Assembly (NCBI RefSeq): GCF_021462225.1
Contig: NC_061818.1
Span: 15,046,276 to 15,110,275, forward strand
Origin: Girardinichthys multiradiatus
Lineage: Eukaryota; Chordata; Actinopteri; Cyprinodontiformes; Goodeidae
Length of the DNA: 64,000 nt
Direction of reading: 5' to 3'
Part shown: positions 30,810-62,960 of the stretch, piece after piece
How positions within the stretch are numbered: position 1 is the first letter of the stretch
Layout of the letters: each line of letters starts with the position of its first letter
The notes under the pieces: model-generated
Seen by the model: only the letters and a program-made list of their open reading frames with translations
Told to the model about the DNA's origin: nothing
Databases searched by the model: none
Program-made: the position numbers and the translations under genes

Positions 30810-33360
30810 TAAGAAATAATGTTTTCCTTTGTATTATTTGACAGTTGTTTTAAAAAAAAATTGTTATATTTTTACCTTATGTTCTCCAGAGCACTCCCAG
30901 TGAAATAACGGTTTGTGTCAATTGTTAAAAAAAAAGCTAATTAACAAACTCAGAAAAAAACTTTTTAAAGTAATGAGAAATGTTATTACATAAATAGCTG
31001 GCATAATAGTAAAAAAATAAAATGATACATTAGCAGAAGTTCAAGTACAGATACCAACTGTATTAAAGAAGCTGCGTTTTGACCAGTAGCTGTAAATTGT
31101 ATTACTTTGTATTGCACCTTGAGTCTTGAAAAAACAGGCAAATTAGTGAGTCTTAGGTAATTGCATGATAAAGGTGGAGTAAAGTTAGTGCACATGCACT
31201 TTACTAACTTTTTACTAACATTTTGATAAGACGATGGTATAGAGTTATGTGCTAGGAAAACATTTTGACATGAAAATCCCTTTTGACTAACTTTCCCCAA
31301 TAACTGTTACTTGATTGGGGATTAATGTGGACATCCTGATGTGCCATAATAGTACTGTTTTAGTGGCTCCACTGTTTAGTTTGTCCTATTATAGATTTTG
31401 TGCAGAGATTTTTCTCGCTCTGCAGTTATCTGTTGTTTGTAAAGCTCATTTGAATGACACAATGTTTATATTGTAATGCTATGTACAGACAATAGTTGCT
31501 CTGTTTGTTGGACCAACATTGTTTTGTAACGTGATGATTTCAAGAGGTTGATTAAACGATTATGATGTTAAACACATGAAGACATTATTATGCTTGGTAA
31601 ACAGCACTAAACAACAGTCAGTGGAAAACATTAAGTGTTAGTATTACAGTTTTGTACACTGGCAATTGGTATTTATATGAGAACGTACAGACTGTGACCA
31701 GGAGGAACACTTCTGTAAGGATCGAATGCAGCTTCCTAAATGTTATTGGTTGTATCTGCAGGGGACCGCAGTTGTTTTAATAGGGATCTGCCCCCCAAAG
31801 CATTACTGCAACCTTGGAACAGCAAGGCGGTTGTTTGTCTCATTGTTGACACCTAGAGGACAATCTTAGCAGCAAACAGTCTCCTGTCTTCTCTTCACCC
31901 CCAAAGGTCTGTTTTACATGGATTCTATCAGCATAAGGTTTTTAATTTTGAGTGTTTTAGCCTTGAATGTACTTTGTCTGAGAGACTTTTGAGATATGTG
32001 CTGAACCAGTTGCAATTTTATGAAGAGTGTTTTTTAATAACTCTACTGGGAAACATACTTTAATTAGAAATAAAGTAGGAATTTCTATAAGGTTTTACCC
32101 ATAAAAACCAATCTGGTTTTGAGAAAATGTATAATTGATGAGACTCTGAAAGCCTTTTTTCTATCTTGCAATACATTCAGAATTTTTCTTTTTAGGCCAG
32201 TTTCATTTTAACAATATCTAGAGGAAAAAGCCCAATAAGCAAAACAAAAATGTCAAATTAAAATAAGGCATTCTGTAATACCACAAATAAAACGTTCCAC
32301 ATGTCTTTTGCAGAAGAATAAGAAATCTGATCATAATATATAGATATTGAGCCTGTTCAGTGCAGACGTATAACTGATTACTGTGCTTAATAAATAATAT
32401 GCATCCACTAAAACATGTAAATTTCTTGCTAAACATTAATCTAAATAAATCACAAGCTTATAGCCACCACATTAATCCGAGCTCAACAAGAATGACTGGC
32501 CTGGTATCATGTTTAAATGACAGCTTATTGTTGGTTATACTGGATTTTTTTTTCTCCCCAACCATTTTACTCATCTGCAGATTTTCAGTAATGCTATTGC
32601 AAAACCATTTAACCATTAAATAACCATTTAATAATGGGATTCTGCTCTGTTTGCTAACTAAATATGATTACAATAAGAGGTCTAAACATTTAATGTTTTT
32701 ACCATACATGAATGCAACTAGTGGCCTGCAAACATTTCTGCATAAAATCTGACAGAAAATGCATTCCTGCAATCTCCATAAAACTGGCAGTCTTATGGAG
32801 AGAGTCTCGTACTCAGCAACCAGTTACAGGTTTGTTTTTCAATGAACTTGACTTGTAAACCTTTTACTTCCAACTGTTCTTCTTCTGCCCTTTTATGGAA
32901 CAGAGGCAAACGGGTTATACATCATGGAGCAACATTCATACAACCACATGTCAACAATCTCGGGACTAATCTCTCTGGGGTGGGATTAGTTCCAGTCCTG
33001 TAATCCTCAACATGGGACCCTCAGATGAACAGATGGCAGATAAGATAAAATTGCCACACTAATTCTCATCTACTGTCTACAAAAAAACAGAAAGAATGAT
33101 ACCAATGTGATAAATAGGATAGGTGGAAATTCTCAATGTGATGGTGTAATTTTAAATGAAATATATTTTGAATAAATGTATAAATTTTACTGGCCAATCA
33201 CTGGTATAAGATACTTTTATTAAAACATCACTAAGGTATTTAAAAACAAATTATGAAATATAACAATTTGCAATCAGGCTTTTATATATAATTATCATTA
33301 GTAATTCCTTTGTCCTGTCATGTTATTGGCCAAGAATTAACCTTGTTTCTTATATTTTAA
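30810..33360. other. Intergenic
   Basis: About 2.5 kb of AT-rich sequence with no supported gene or repeat family. Confidence 0.45.
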
Positions 33361-33636
33361 CTCCATCCATTTCCTATGCCCTTAATCCTGTTTGAGGTCA
33401 CAGGGGTGCTAGATCCTATCTCTAGTGATCAGTGGGCAAGGGGCATACCCTGGACAGGTCAACAGGCAATCACTGGGTCGACACAGAGACACAAGAGACC
33501 GAGAACCATAATCCTAAAGGTAACTTAGAGTCAACAGTTCACTAGTTTAATGTGACATGCAGGCTTTTTCACTCAGGAAAACGGATTACCTGGAGCAAAC
33601 TCACGCATCCATGGGAACAACATGCATAAGCATTTA
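33361..33636 (-). repeat. Interspersed repeat fragment, minus strand
   Basis: Phrases such as GGGGCATACCCTGGACAGGT and CAGGAAAACGGATTACCTGGAG are the reverse complement of the GGCGGC-type fish repeat. The Tc1-like element starting at 33637 is inserted at its TA. Confidence 0.6.
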
Positions 33637-34778
33637 CACTCACCGGCCACTTTATTAGGTACACCTTGCTAGTACCGGGTTGGACCCCATTTTGCCTTCA
33701 GAACTGCCTTAATCCTTCGTGGCCTAAATTCAACAAGGTACTGGAAACATTCCTCAGAGAGTTTGGTCCATATTGACATGATAGCATCACACAGATGCTG
33801 CAGATTTGTCGGCTGCACATCCATGATGCAAATCTCCCGTTCCACCACATCCCAAAGGTGCTCTATTGGATTGAGATCTGGTGACTGTGGATGCCATTTG
33901 AGTACAGTGAACTCATTGTCATGTTCAAGAAACCAGTCTGAGATGATTTGTGCTTTATGACATGGCGCGTTATCCTGCTGGAAGTAACCATCAGAAGATG
34001 GGTACACTGTGGTCATAAAGGGATGGACATGGTCAGCAACAATACTCAGGTAGACTGTGGCGTTGACACGATGCTCAATTGGTACTAAGGGGCCCAAAGT
34101 GTGCCAAGAAAATATCCCCCACACCATTACACCACAAACACCAGCCTGAATCGTTGATACAAGGCAGGATGGATCCGTGCTTTCATGTTGTTGACACCTA
34201 ATTCTGACCCTACCATCTGAATGTCGCAGCAGAAATCGAGACTCATCAGACCAGGCAACGATTTTCCAATCTTCTATTGTCAAAGTTTGGTAAGCCTGTG
34301 TGAATTGTAGCCTCATTTTCCTGTTCTTAGCTGGCAGGAGTGGCATCTGGTGTGGTCTTCTGCTGCTGTAGCCCATCCGCCTCGAGGTTCTACGTGTTGT
34401 GCGTTCAGAGATGCTCTTCTGCATGCCTTGGTTGTAACGAGTGGTTATTTGAGTTACTGTTGCCTTTCTATCAGCTCGAACCAGTCTGGCCATTCTCCTC
34501 TGACCTCTGGCACCAACAAGGCTTTGCGCCCACAGAACTGCCGCTCACTGGATATTTTCTCTTTTTCGGACCACTCTTTGTAAACCCTAGAGATGGTAGT
34601 GCATGAAAATCCCAGTAGATCAGCAGTTTCTGAAATACTCAGACCAGCCTGTCTGGCACCAACAACTATGCCACGTTCAAAGTCACGTAAATCACCTTTC
34701 TTCCCCATTCTGATGCTCAGTTTGAACTGCAGCAGATCGTCTTGACCATGTCTACATGTCTAAATGCATTAAGTTACT
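33637..34778 (-). mobile_element. Tc1/mariner-type transposon, frameshifted, one end lost
   Basis: The left end CACTCACCGGCCACTTTATT follows a TA. The transposase is on the minus strand in two overlapping frames (34454-34708 and 33669-34493), so a frameshift near 34460-34490 breaks it. DNA-binding helices are in the first part (SISETADLLGFSCTTISRVY). The second part keeps the whole DDE core: WSDESRF, FQQDNAPCH and NPIEHLW, and ends GPTRY. The matching right inverted repeat is not found; homology stops near 34778. The copy can neither move nor make a whole enzyme. Confidence 0.88.
33669..34708 (-). pseudogene. Tc1-like transposase pseudogene (frameshift)
   Basis: The N-terminal part starts at 34708 (MGKKGDLRDFERG) and the C-terminal part ends at 33669. 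The two are in different frames and overlap by 40 bases. The catalytic triad residues are all preserved in the C-terminal frame, in contrast to the element at 11.6-13.2 kb. Confidence 0.88.
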
Positions 34779-34779
34779 A

Positions 34780-35471
34780 ACGTCTTTCTATTTTTTCATG
34801 ATGCCACACAAGGAAGCAGAGTGTTTGAGTTTTGGCCTTAAATGCCTCCACAGGTGTGTTTCCATTTAACTCAAATAATGTAAATAAACTTTCAGCAACT
34901 TACAAAGCCATTACATCATCATCTGGGCTTTCTCAAATGGTTTGACGGCTTACAAATGTTAGTGTATGTAAACATTTGACTTTGAAGAAAGAAATAAAAA
35001 CATTTCTATAATCATTCATTAGTATTTATTCTACCATATAACATATAATAATTATAATTTGGTAATCCTAACTAACATCAAGAAAAATGTAGTCCAATTT
35101 AGTGTATAAACATTTGCTTTCTATTGTATTTTCTCTTAAATTTTTTTCCATTCTATTCAAATTCCTATTTTTAAAATTCACAACAATTCAGGCTTATTTA
35201 TCCTTTCAATCATTTTTTATTCAAGTAAACGACATCATAGACAACAAGTCTAATTTCCATATATTTTTTACATTTTACTGTACATAAAATATGTAACAAC
35301 AAACAAACTAGCAGAGAGAATTTGTTAAGAAAGCAAAAATATAATAACTTTGTCGACAGAAACTTTCAGGCATAAAAAGAGCTGTTATACAAGAAAGAAA
35401 AACCATTGTAAATTTGGTTATGTTTTGATTGGGATTATCTTAAGAGAAAAAAATACATTTAAATTTATACA
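34780..35471. other. Intergenic
   Basis: AT-rich, no supported feature. Confidence 0.4.
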
Positions 35472-35477
35472 TTTATT
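35472..35477 (-). terminator. asphd1: Candidate poly(A) signal of asphd1
   Basis: AATAAA on the minus strand, ~450 bases past the asphd1 stop codon. Other A-rich variants are nearby, so this is only the best candidate. Confidence 0.4.
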
Positions 35478-35924
35478 TAATTTTCATGTAAGTATTCACA
35501 GTTTTTTGGGTTGAATCATCTAAAAATTTCCCATGCACGTGCAACAACAGCTCAGATAAGACCAGTAACAATAACAAGTCTGAGGCGTTTCATGCATACA
35601 TTAGCATATTAAACGGCCTTTAGAGGCTAAAGTTTACAGCAGTTAACCCCTGCTCTGGTTTTTGTGCTTCTAGGTGCTGTCAGTTTGCATTTTCAAATCA
35701 GAAGGTCATGCATGAAACATTAGCTAAATACTGCACTGTTTTGACACTTACAAATGTGGACCAAACATACAACGCTGCTTGAATGCATGGATAATGGCTT
35801 GTCTAACACTTAAGTGAGGATTCGCACAGTGATTCACTGACTGGAGTGAGACGCGTAAACTGGGACGAGCAGGGCTAAGTTAAGGCATCCCTGCACGGTG
35901 TTCACAGGAAGTGCTGGTGCAATC

Positions 35925-38842
35925 TCAGAGGTCGGGGGTGAACATGAAGTCCAAAGCTTGTCTCTCCGCTGCAGCCACATTTGGATGCCATAGGTCTACG
36001 TTTAAAATGACTCTGGGTCCAGACTCTGAAGGACCTTTGAAGAAACAAAGAGATGGGTCTATGGATTGTTTCTCAAAATTAAACTTAATAGAGCTTGTTT
36101 TTGCTGGACCTGGCTCTCATACCTTTGTGAGAGATGATGTGAAGGAATGAATCATCAAGAAGCAGGCAGTGCCCCTCTGACCAACACTGAGGCTCCCCTC
36201 CAACCACCAACTCACACAAAGGGGGAGTCTTCAAACCTATGGAAGAGAATTTTATGGTATTGTTCAGCTTCCAATATAACAATATACAAAAACGTCCCAT
36301 CTGTTTTTAAAACTGAGAGGATTATTGACAGATGGCCCAAAGTACAAGATGCACAACATAGAAATTAACCTCAACCTCTTGCTAATGCATTTCTAATAAT
36401 TTACATAACTTTGAGCACCGTAGTCTCACTGTTTACTGCATTGTACTCACATGAGCTGATTTGTTTTGTAACAATGTGCGAGTGAGAAGTTCATGTAATA
36501 ATGGAATTGGATTTATAAGACACATTAGCAATGCAATGCATTGAAGTTTATCCTAAAATTCTATGAAAACATAAATAAATCACCTTTAGGTGCATTGAAT
36601 TTATTTTAACTACAAAGTACATATCATTCACATACCAAGGTGACAGCGAAGGCGTGTGTTTGTTGGTCCATAGGAGCTCCCCAGTATAGCTCCGGGGCCC
36701 AGCAGCCAAAATCCCGCAGATCCCAGCGAGTTGCTGTTTATGAATGTACGCAGAGAAAGAAGCGTGCGGTATGTGGAGGGACAGGAGCGGCAGTTTTTTG
36801 CCACACAGACACCTGCACTGTACAGGGGAAACACAGCCTGGCTCTGAAAAATAAAACAGTGCACATTAAAATCACAGTCACGATTTAACTTGCACACATA
36901 CCCCTCGCTTTACACTTTTTGACACATTTGCTCTAATTGTTTTACGAAGGAAATCTGAATTGAGTTCCAGGAATTTGTGTTCAGTTCTCTTGAGTCCATA
37001 ATTTGTAGATGCTTTCTTTCCTGGTGTTAACCGCTGTAAGGGTTTTGGAGAATATCTCTTCATTGAAAAATTGGTCGAGCTGAGTCAGCTTCAGTGAACA
37101 GTAAAACTGAACATCGACTTCCAGGTGTTAGCATAGATTTCCAGTTGAATTTAGGTCTGGAGTTTGATTAGGCCATCTAAAAACATGAATGTGTGTTGAT
37201 TTAAATCGGTCCTTGTACTGTAGCTCTTCCTGTCAGTATGTTGTGCTCAGAAAGATGTGCAGTGTTATCTTTCTGCTACAATGAGTATTTTGCATATGGG
37301 CCAAGAAGTTCAACTTTAGTTTCATCTGACCAGACCACCTTCCTCCAGGTGTATGCTATGCCCTCTACATTTGAAGAAATTTCATAGGGACTACTTATGG
37401 CCTTATCTGACTAATGGCTTTCTTTTTTCCTCTCTTTGACAAAACGTTATCCTATCGACAGATTCTCACACCTAAACTGTGAATCTCTGGAGTTCCTCTT
37501 GATTTTCCGGACATTTGCGCAGAAATAATGTTCTGCTTGCTAGGCCTGTTAGTTTAGGTGAATGATCAGGTCCTAGTACGTTTGCCTTTGTACCATACTT
37601 TTTCCATTATAAGATGATGGATTACAGTGGCAGTTTTTGCATCAGTATCGCCCCAGGTGTTCCAGTCCTTCTCTCATCTTATAATCAATCAAAATATAGA
37701 AAATCATCTAAATTCTGGGACAGGATAAAATGTAATGTATTTCCGCATAGAGTGGTTAAAATATTCTCCCCATTCGCACCAGCAAGCATGGGGCGCCAAC
37801 TCCCCATTGCCAGCATTTGCATAAAAGTAATAGAAAACGTGTTCATATGTTTCATTATCTGTCACCTGTGCTTCCCTAATTACGATCACTTGCCTATCGC
37901 TTTCTCTAAGTGTTAGTCCACAGACTGTTGCACTCTGTACTTAAGTTTCTTATTGAAGCAAAAAACATTATTGTCAGTGTAGTGTGTGTGTGTGTGTGTG
38001 TGTGTGTGTTCCCAGTAACCCATTACATTTTTGTTGTATACCTTTGGGTTCAGAGAGGTCCAGCCCAATTTGGAATCGATGCCTCTTTGGTAAACAGCCT
38101 GGAATTCAGCCAAGATAGCAGGGTAGTTAGCTTCCAAGACCTCAATATCATGTCGATGAGCATCACGTGGGAAAAAAGGAACACTTGGGACATCTGGCAG
38201 GAAGAAGAGATGTGGCTTCTGTATGGTGGAGAGATCGTTCAGTCTGACCTGAATTTGGAAAAATGACAAATTAGGGTTTTTTGTTGCAATGTTTCTTTGG
38301 ATATATATGCATTACATAAAGAGAAATCAGTAACGTTTTAAGTAACTTTCATGAATGATTCTTAACTCTCAGTAGGAGGAACCAGAGTCTCTTACCTGCT
38401 CACGAAGGCCTTTATGAATGCGGCCCATGCCCACCCAGCTGTAACGCTTGGCATACTCTTGCAGTGCTGCATACAGCTTCTTGGCTTCTGCAGATGCCTG
38501 GGCAGGGAACAAGGTATGACTCAGCACTGGGGTGAGGTAGCCCTGTCCCTGCTCCTCATTCTTCGCTGTTTCCATAGAAATGAAGGGAGCAAGTTGTTCG
38601 CTTCTGGACAACTTGGACCGGGCACTGCAGTTTGTTCCTATACACACACCACTACGGGAAATCATGGACCGCCTTGAGCTCGATTTTGAATTTACAGCAT
38701 GGCCTGGGATTGGAAGGTCAGTACCAATCCTGTAGCAGTGCCACAGAAACAAAAATAGCAGAGTCCACAGAAGGCCACTCAGTGAACGGACACCAAGCTC
38801 AACATACTCAGGCAAAGGCAGTGTGTTTATTGACCAGTGCAT
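35925..38842 (-). CDS. asphd1: Aspartate beta-hydroxylase domain-containing protein 1
   Basis: Five coding exons: 38396-38842, 38042-38248, 36636-36843, 36123-36236, 35925-36034. All junctions are GT-AG and in phase, giving 361 aa. The start is [11 protein letters not shown]; a membrane helix at residues ~20-38 ([16 protein letters not shown]) predicts a type II single-pass protein. The C-terminal half is an AspH/2-oxoglutarate oxygenase-like domain. It has [13 protein letters not shown] with the first metal-ligand His (~286), DDSFLHII with the second His (~320), and GPRV with an Arg matching the co-substrate ligand, then [17 protein letters not shown]. The substrate of ASPHD1 is not established. 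A 5' UTR acceptor lies at 38869-38870, so transcription starts further right. It is divergent from sez6l2, as in human 16p11.2. Confidence 0.93.
36890..37600. mobile_element. Degenerate Tc1-like relic in asphd1 intron 2
   Basis: Phrases such as TGATTAGGCCATCTAA, TTTCATCTGACCAGACCACC and CTCCTTCCTCCAGGTG-like text match an old Tc1-type element common in fish. No usable frame remains and ends are not defined. Confidence 0.5.
37982..38011. repeat. (TG)n microsatellite
   Basis: A tract of about 14 TG units in asphd1 intron 2, about 30 bases beyond the exon 2 donor. Confidence 0.9.
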
Positions 38843-38879
38843 CCTTTAGACGAGTGAGACACAGAACAACTGCAAACAA

Positions 38880-41300
38880 AACAAATAAAGAAATCTTTAA
38901 TAGATGTTTGCTCAACATTAACTTTAAAGTTAATTGTACTGTGTTGCAAACTTATTTATAGCACCAAAACATTTTCATATTGGGTCATTTTACAACTACA
39001 AACTTCACTGCCAGGGTGCCTGGTGGCACAAGCAGAATATGCAGCTGCCAGCATGGAAAAAAATAGATAATCAGATGGATTGATAGACAGTAATTTGCAT
39101 TGTTTATTTGTTATAGGCCACATATTGCATTTTTATGCATTGCAGAAAGTCTGATTTCAATCTCATCTGAGCAGATCAGCTTCCTGCACATCTTTGCTCT
39201 GTCCTCTATATAACTTCTTACAAACTGAAAATGAGGCTTTTTTTGTTTGCCTTTTTCTTGAGACTGCACAGTGCTCTGTGGGAAGTTCAGAGCTTGGTGT
39301 ATTATTTAATAAGCTAACTCTGCAATAAACCTTCTACAAAATGATCCCAGGCCTGTCTTGATAAGGCTGTTATATCATGCTTTTATATAATTTAATAATA
39401 TGATTAAAATCCAGTAAAACTAATTGTCTTCAAAATAGAGTGCGAACAGTATATATTCTTGCATGGTACTGTATGGTTATATTTGCTATTTTTGTTACAG
39501 TCTGTTCCTTATGAATCAGAATAAAAATAATAATAATTATGAAATGTGGAGCTTTCATCTCTGTCTAGCAAATATTCAAGGTTTACAGCAAAGAGGACAA
39601 CTGTTCCTTTACTCTAATCTCCTTGTGGGTCCGTATGGATTGGGGGCTTTCCCAGCATGCACTGGGAGTCAATTTGCTTGACATTTAGGAGGAGAAAGTT
39701 ATCCAGCACAGAACCAAGGACCCTTTGGTGTTTCCTCTTGGCCATATGGTGTCTCATACATCCAGATCCCATGTTCTCCTGGCAAATTATAATTAAAGAA
39801 AGATTTACCACAGCAAAAAACCTGAGGTCATGCACTCAGTGCCTGGTAAATTTGTCTTAGCCAACATGAGGGTGACACTGGCCTTGTTTAGTGGCTTCTT
39901 TTCACAAAGCCAACGGACTGCTTCTGATTTTGTATTTTGAAGAACTGCATCTGATACGATTTGTTTTTGATGATGGACATTTTATTGCAACAAATATATT
40001 TGATAGAAAAGACCCAATTAAATGCAGTGCCTGCAACATTTCACACCTTATATTTTTTTCTGTAACTGAAACCCATACTGATAACTTTGGAAAATCCCAA
40101 CCTTTATTTTGATCAACGCAATTCCAAGACAAAATTACAAATGTTAAGAAAGTGTTTTTATCAACATCACCAGTGACCCTGTTATTGTTAACTCTGCTGC
40201 CTTTGTGGCACAATCACCCTTTGCTAACAGGACGACAGTTAGTGTTCTGCAAAAAGATTTCCCAAGGTTGCAGAGAGAATGATCTTTGATACTTCCTCTT
40301 TCCACAATCTCTGTAAATCATCCAGAATCCTGGGTCCTCTTTTCTAATATCTTATCTTTAGTTCACCCTGCGACTTTTTATTTGATTTAGGCCTTAGGAC
40401 TGAGGTGGCTATAGAATAAATTTGATTTGGTGTCTGCTGAACCATTTCTGTGTTGATTTGTAAATATGTTTAGAATTGTTATTCTGCTGTAAAACTAAGT
40501 GACAATCCACCTTTATCATATTTAGTTTACTAAAAGAGGCCAAACACATTTTTATTTAAAGTCTCGTGGTATTTTAAAGAGTTTATGATACCATTAGAGA
40601 TACTCCACCATACATAACATTGGGCATGCAGTATTTTTCTACATAAAAGTGCATTATTTCACACCAATACCATTTGGCTTGCTGTTAAAAAGTTCAACCT
40701 CCGTTTTTTCTGACTAAAGCACGTAGTTTGAGTTAAAGTTGAGACCTGTGTTAGGCTGTATTTACACTCTTGTCTTTAAAAAATGTATCTAAATGCTTTA
40801 GATGCATCACGTTAAAAGACTTGTTAAGAGTAACAATATTTGTGTCAAATGTTCTTTTATTAAAAACTATGAGTTATTTCATGCCATTGTTTTCCTCTTT
40901 GAATAACTAAAGATGTGATTTTCTTTGCCATGGGAGCCATTTTAACTAATAACAACATAGTTATGAACCTTAACAGTTTTTTATTGATTCAGTGAAATGA
41001 GCAGAGGTGTTATTTTCTGAATGACACTAAAAACCCAAAAATATTTTGTCAAGCGCTCAGTCATCTGAAGATGGCAAATCATGTGTGATTGTAATAAAGA
41101 GACAATAGAGGGAAGATCTTTGTTGTTTGTAATTTTGTTGCAGTATACGGTTAAACTAAGGCAGAAAATTAAAGTGAATTCACAGTTTTATATGTGGGTG
41201 CATGCCAGTTTTGTTGCAGCAGACTTGTTGTTGCATCAACATCAGTGATGCACTCCATTGGCAGGCATTGAATGCTTCATAAATTCATGCTTCTTGCAGC
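38880..41300. other. asphd1 upstream / intergenic
   Basis: No coding exon is supported. It probably contains asphd1 5' UTR intron sequence. The stretch is AT-rich, with no clear repeat family. Confidence 0.4.
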
Positions 41301-41900
41301 GGCGTGAGCATTCATTTTGTTCTTTGCTCTGCCCCAGCCCGCACAGCTCCACTGGCTCTTGTTTACTTACCACATTGGCATAAACATCCACCATTCAATG
41401 AAAATCCTACACTAAACGTTTGCCATGCATTACCATACAGCACATGCAAGCGAAAATATCTTATAGCGCTGCATCCCGCATCTCTGTCAGATTACCTTGA
41501 TGCACCGTGAAGCTCCGTGTCTGACAGCTTCAGCACCGTGTTGGTGGACAGCTCCTCCAGCTCTCCGGCAGACAGAAATGTGGACTTCTGCAGTTTACCG
41601 TTCGGCCGCTAGGGCGCACTGGACGCTCCAGCACAAATGCCCTCACATCATAGCCGAATGCGTCAACCACACGGTAACCAGCTAGAGGCAATCTCACAAG
41701 CACAAACACAGCCGTGTTTACGGCCTTAAGCAACGCTAAACCCACTGAGATACGAGATTAAAAAGAGAAATAAAGGGCAGTGGACGCGTCCTGGAAGACA
41801 GGTAAGCAGCTTGCACCTTTTATTATTGCTGCGGAAACAGCGGTGATGACTGATTTATTATTATTTTTTTTTTAATCGTCCTCCGCACAAAGAAGGCCGG
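41300..41900. promoter_or_regulatory. Likely bidirectional promoter region of asphd1 and sez6l2
   Basis: This stretch is clearly richer in G+C and CpG than the flanks (for example CCGTTCGGCCGCTAGGGCGC). It contains the sez6l2 5' UTR exon, which ends at GACAG|GTAAGC (41801). It lies between the divergent genes, so a shared promoter is likely, but no start site can be read from sequence alone. Confidence 0.5.
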
Positions 41901-42499
41901 GTTATTCTCCCTCAAATAAAACCCCATCATTTATGCCACAGACCCGGTTGGCATTTTTCACAGAGGAAACGCCTCGAATAGCAGCGAAGAAGCTTTTTGA
42001 CACTATTAACAGGTTGGAAACAATAGGGACCCTTCGGAGACCATATAGGCTCGCTAGCTGGATTTTGGAATAGCGCATTTTTTTCGGCGTGTTGTTGCAG
42101 ATTTGGGTGAGAAATTGCGGAGGGAAAAGCCTGAATATCAAACGTGTAAAACCAAGTGTATTCCTATGTTGTATTCTTGAACATCTGTGACAAAGCTTTG
42201 CACATGGATATGCATCTTTATGTTTTATTCTACGTATCAATTACATGAGCAGAGCCTTTTACAGTATCATGTCGAGATGATTCCAGTCTGTAATGGCCTG
42301 TTTGATGTAAACAGAACATGTGAGACATGCGGTCACTAATAAATTGTTGGCCTTTTCATTACGGCTCTGTGGTTTTTTTTTGCCTCTAGTTGCTATTGTG
42401 AGCTATTAATAGGCAGACAAACACGTGCAAAATCACCACTTGTTTCTTTTCATTCTGCTCCCTTTAACCTTCGCAGGTCATTCAGCTTAATCCAGAAAC

Positions 42500-60986
<18,487 letters not shown>

Positions 60987-62150
60987 AGAAGAACATTTCT
61001 GGGTGAGAAATAAAACCACAGAAGCATTAAATTCTTGAAGAAGACAAAGTCTTTTTATATAAAAAGGCCTCACTCACCCTATGTTTATTTTTTTCTCTAT
61101 TTTTGTTTTTTTACCATCTCAGTTATGAACTATTTTATATTGATAGCGTTGCAAATGCCAGAAGTGAGACCCAGGTAATAGTATAACTTTCTGTAATAGT
61201 AGGACTGGTGCCTTATGAAGGATAAGAAATTGAATTCCAAACAAATGGAAGTAATTATAGGCAAAGAAAATGTAAAAGAGGAAGGGGGAGTTCTTTTATT
61301 TGAGTTATTATTCTGTTCGGTCATTACAAGGCTAAAACATTATGGCATAGCAATACTTTATTTGAAGCAATCAAGTTATGTTCAATGATCCTGTAATACA
61401 TGCTGAATGTTTGATTTTACTTTCTAAAGCGGCTCTTATTACGTTTCAAAGAGTTTTGCAGCTAAGGGAAAAACTTTTAAAAACAATAATCGTTTTGTTT
61501 CTTTTTTTTCACAAGTTGTAACAAATTCACACTATTTGAATATAAATATCTGACTTAATATATACACTTGGTGGCAGGAGGTTATATATTTTCATTATAT
61601 ACACATAATGAAAGTTCTGTGCCAAAATATGATGTTAAATAATTTAATGTCTCTTAGTGTTTTATCCGTTGTTGGAATAGTGTTTACAAAGGCAGTGTTT
61701 ATTTTATTCCTCGCTGTTTCTGCCGTCATCTGCCAACTGTCGCACCACATACTGTATAAGCAAAGGTGAGGACATGAATGTCATAACGCTTCGAGCATGC
61801 ACTGATTGTAAATTATATTGCTTATGCTCAATCTCTTACATTAACATTATAGTTGCTGGCAGGTATCATTGTTATCGAATTTGATGTTGTATGCACTACG
61901 TTGATGAGAAACTTTAAATCTTGCCGCTTGCTGTGATGCGCATTATGTATTTATTTATAAACAATTGTTTGAACGGTGAATTTTAGACATTCACTGGGCC
62001 ATGTGAGGGATCCTGGAGACTTGCTTTGTTGACCTAAATCTTCTACGATCATCAGCAGCATTTCTTTGCTTCATATTATAAATGCACTCTTTTAAAGACA
62101 GTGAATCATTTGCAGAATTGGAAATAAAGTCTTTGTTGAATGGTGTAACA
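60987..62150 (+). other. sez6l2: sez6l2 3' UTR with poly(A) signal
   Basis: From the stop codon to an AATAAA at 62123-62128 followed by a T-rich stretch. The 1.1-kb length is inferred; no earlier strong signal was noted. Confidence 0.6.
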
Positions 62151-62399
62151 AGTGTGTTTTCATTTGCTAAATAATTGTGGCATCTACTTCACATGCATAC
62201 ACGCATTTAAAATTAATAGATAAATAAAATACTCCATCCCAGTGAAGGAAAGACAAAAGTGACATCGATTTATTTTATGTATTTATAAACTTATTGGCTA
62301 AACCCTTGATAAATATGTGAAAAAAGCCTTAAAATAAACTTTTCATGTGGAAAACTTTTGAAAAATACATTATTTAATTATAGTATATGTAGTATATGT

Positions 62400-62960
62400 G
62401 GAGAAAATGTTAAATAATTGTTTTTAACAAAATCAGCAATGGCACAATTATTTGCACGCTAGCTGTTAATACTTTGCACAACCCCCTTTTGAAAAGTGAA
62501 GAAAACCTCCTCTTCCAAAACATTACAAAAGGTTGGAGTATTTGGAGAAAAATGCCATGGAAAAATGTTAATTTCTTATCTTATGAACCTCTTTGTGTAT
62601 TTGGTCATATGTTTTGCACCATTATCCTGTCGAATGACGCAATAACAACCACAGTTCGGTTTTTCTACCAGAGAGCAGCAGTTCTCTTACAAGGTCCCCG
62701 GGTCCTTTGGAAGAGAAACGGGTCCATGGCATAATATATATTTCACCATACTTAAAAGTGGACATGAAGTGCTTTCCAGGTATTCATGCTTTGTTTTATG
62801 TCAGGCCCACCTAGAATGTTTATCAAAACTTTGATCAGCCTCATTTGACCAAAACACATAATTCCTGTTAAATTCCCAGGCCTTTTTCTGGACATTCCTC
62901 TAAAACAACCATTTTGATAGTAAATAGTGTTCAATTTCTGTTTTGGAGATTTAGAAACAT
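62400..62960. mobile_element. Decayed Tc1-like relic
   Basis: Text such as GCACAATTATTTGCACGCTA, GTATTTGGTCATATGTTTTG and TTTGACCAAAACACATAATT has the look of the fish Tc1-like consensus. No frame or clear ends. Confidence 0.4.

Noticed and set aside
36878..37063. 61-aa minus-strand ORF as an extra asphd1 exon
   Set aside because: Exons 2 and 3 already join in phase; this piece has no family similarity and lies in a transposon relic.
37910..38266. 118-aa plus-strand ORF
   Set aside because: Antisense of asphd1 exon 2 plus the (TG)n repeat.
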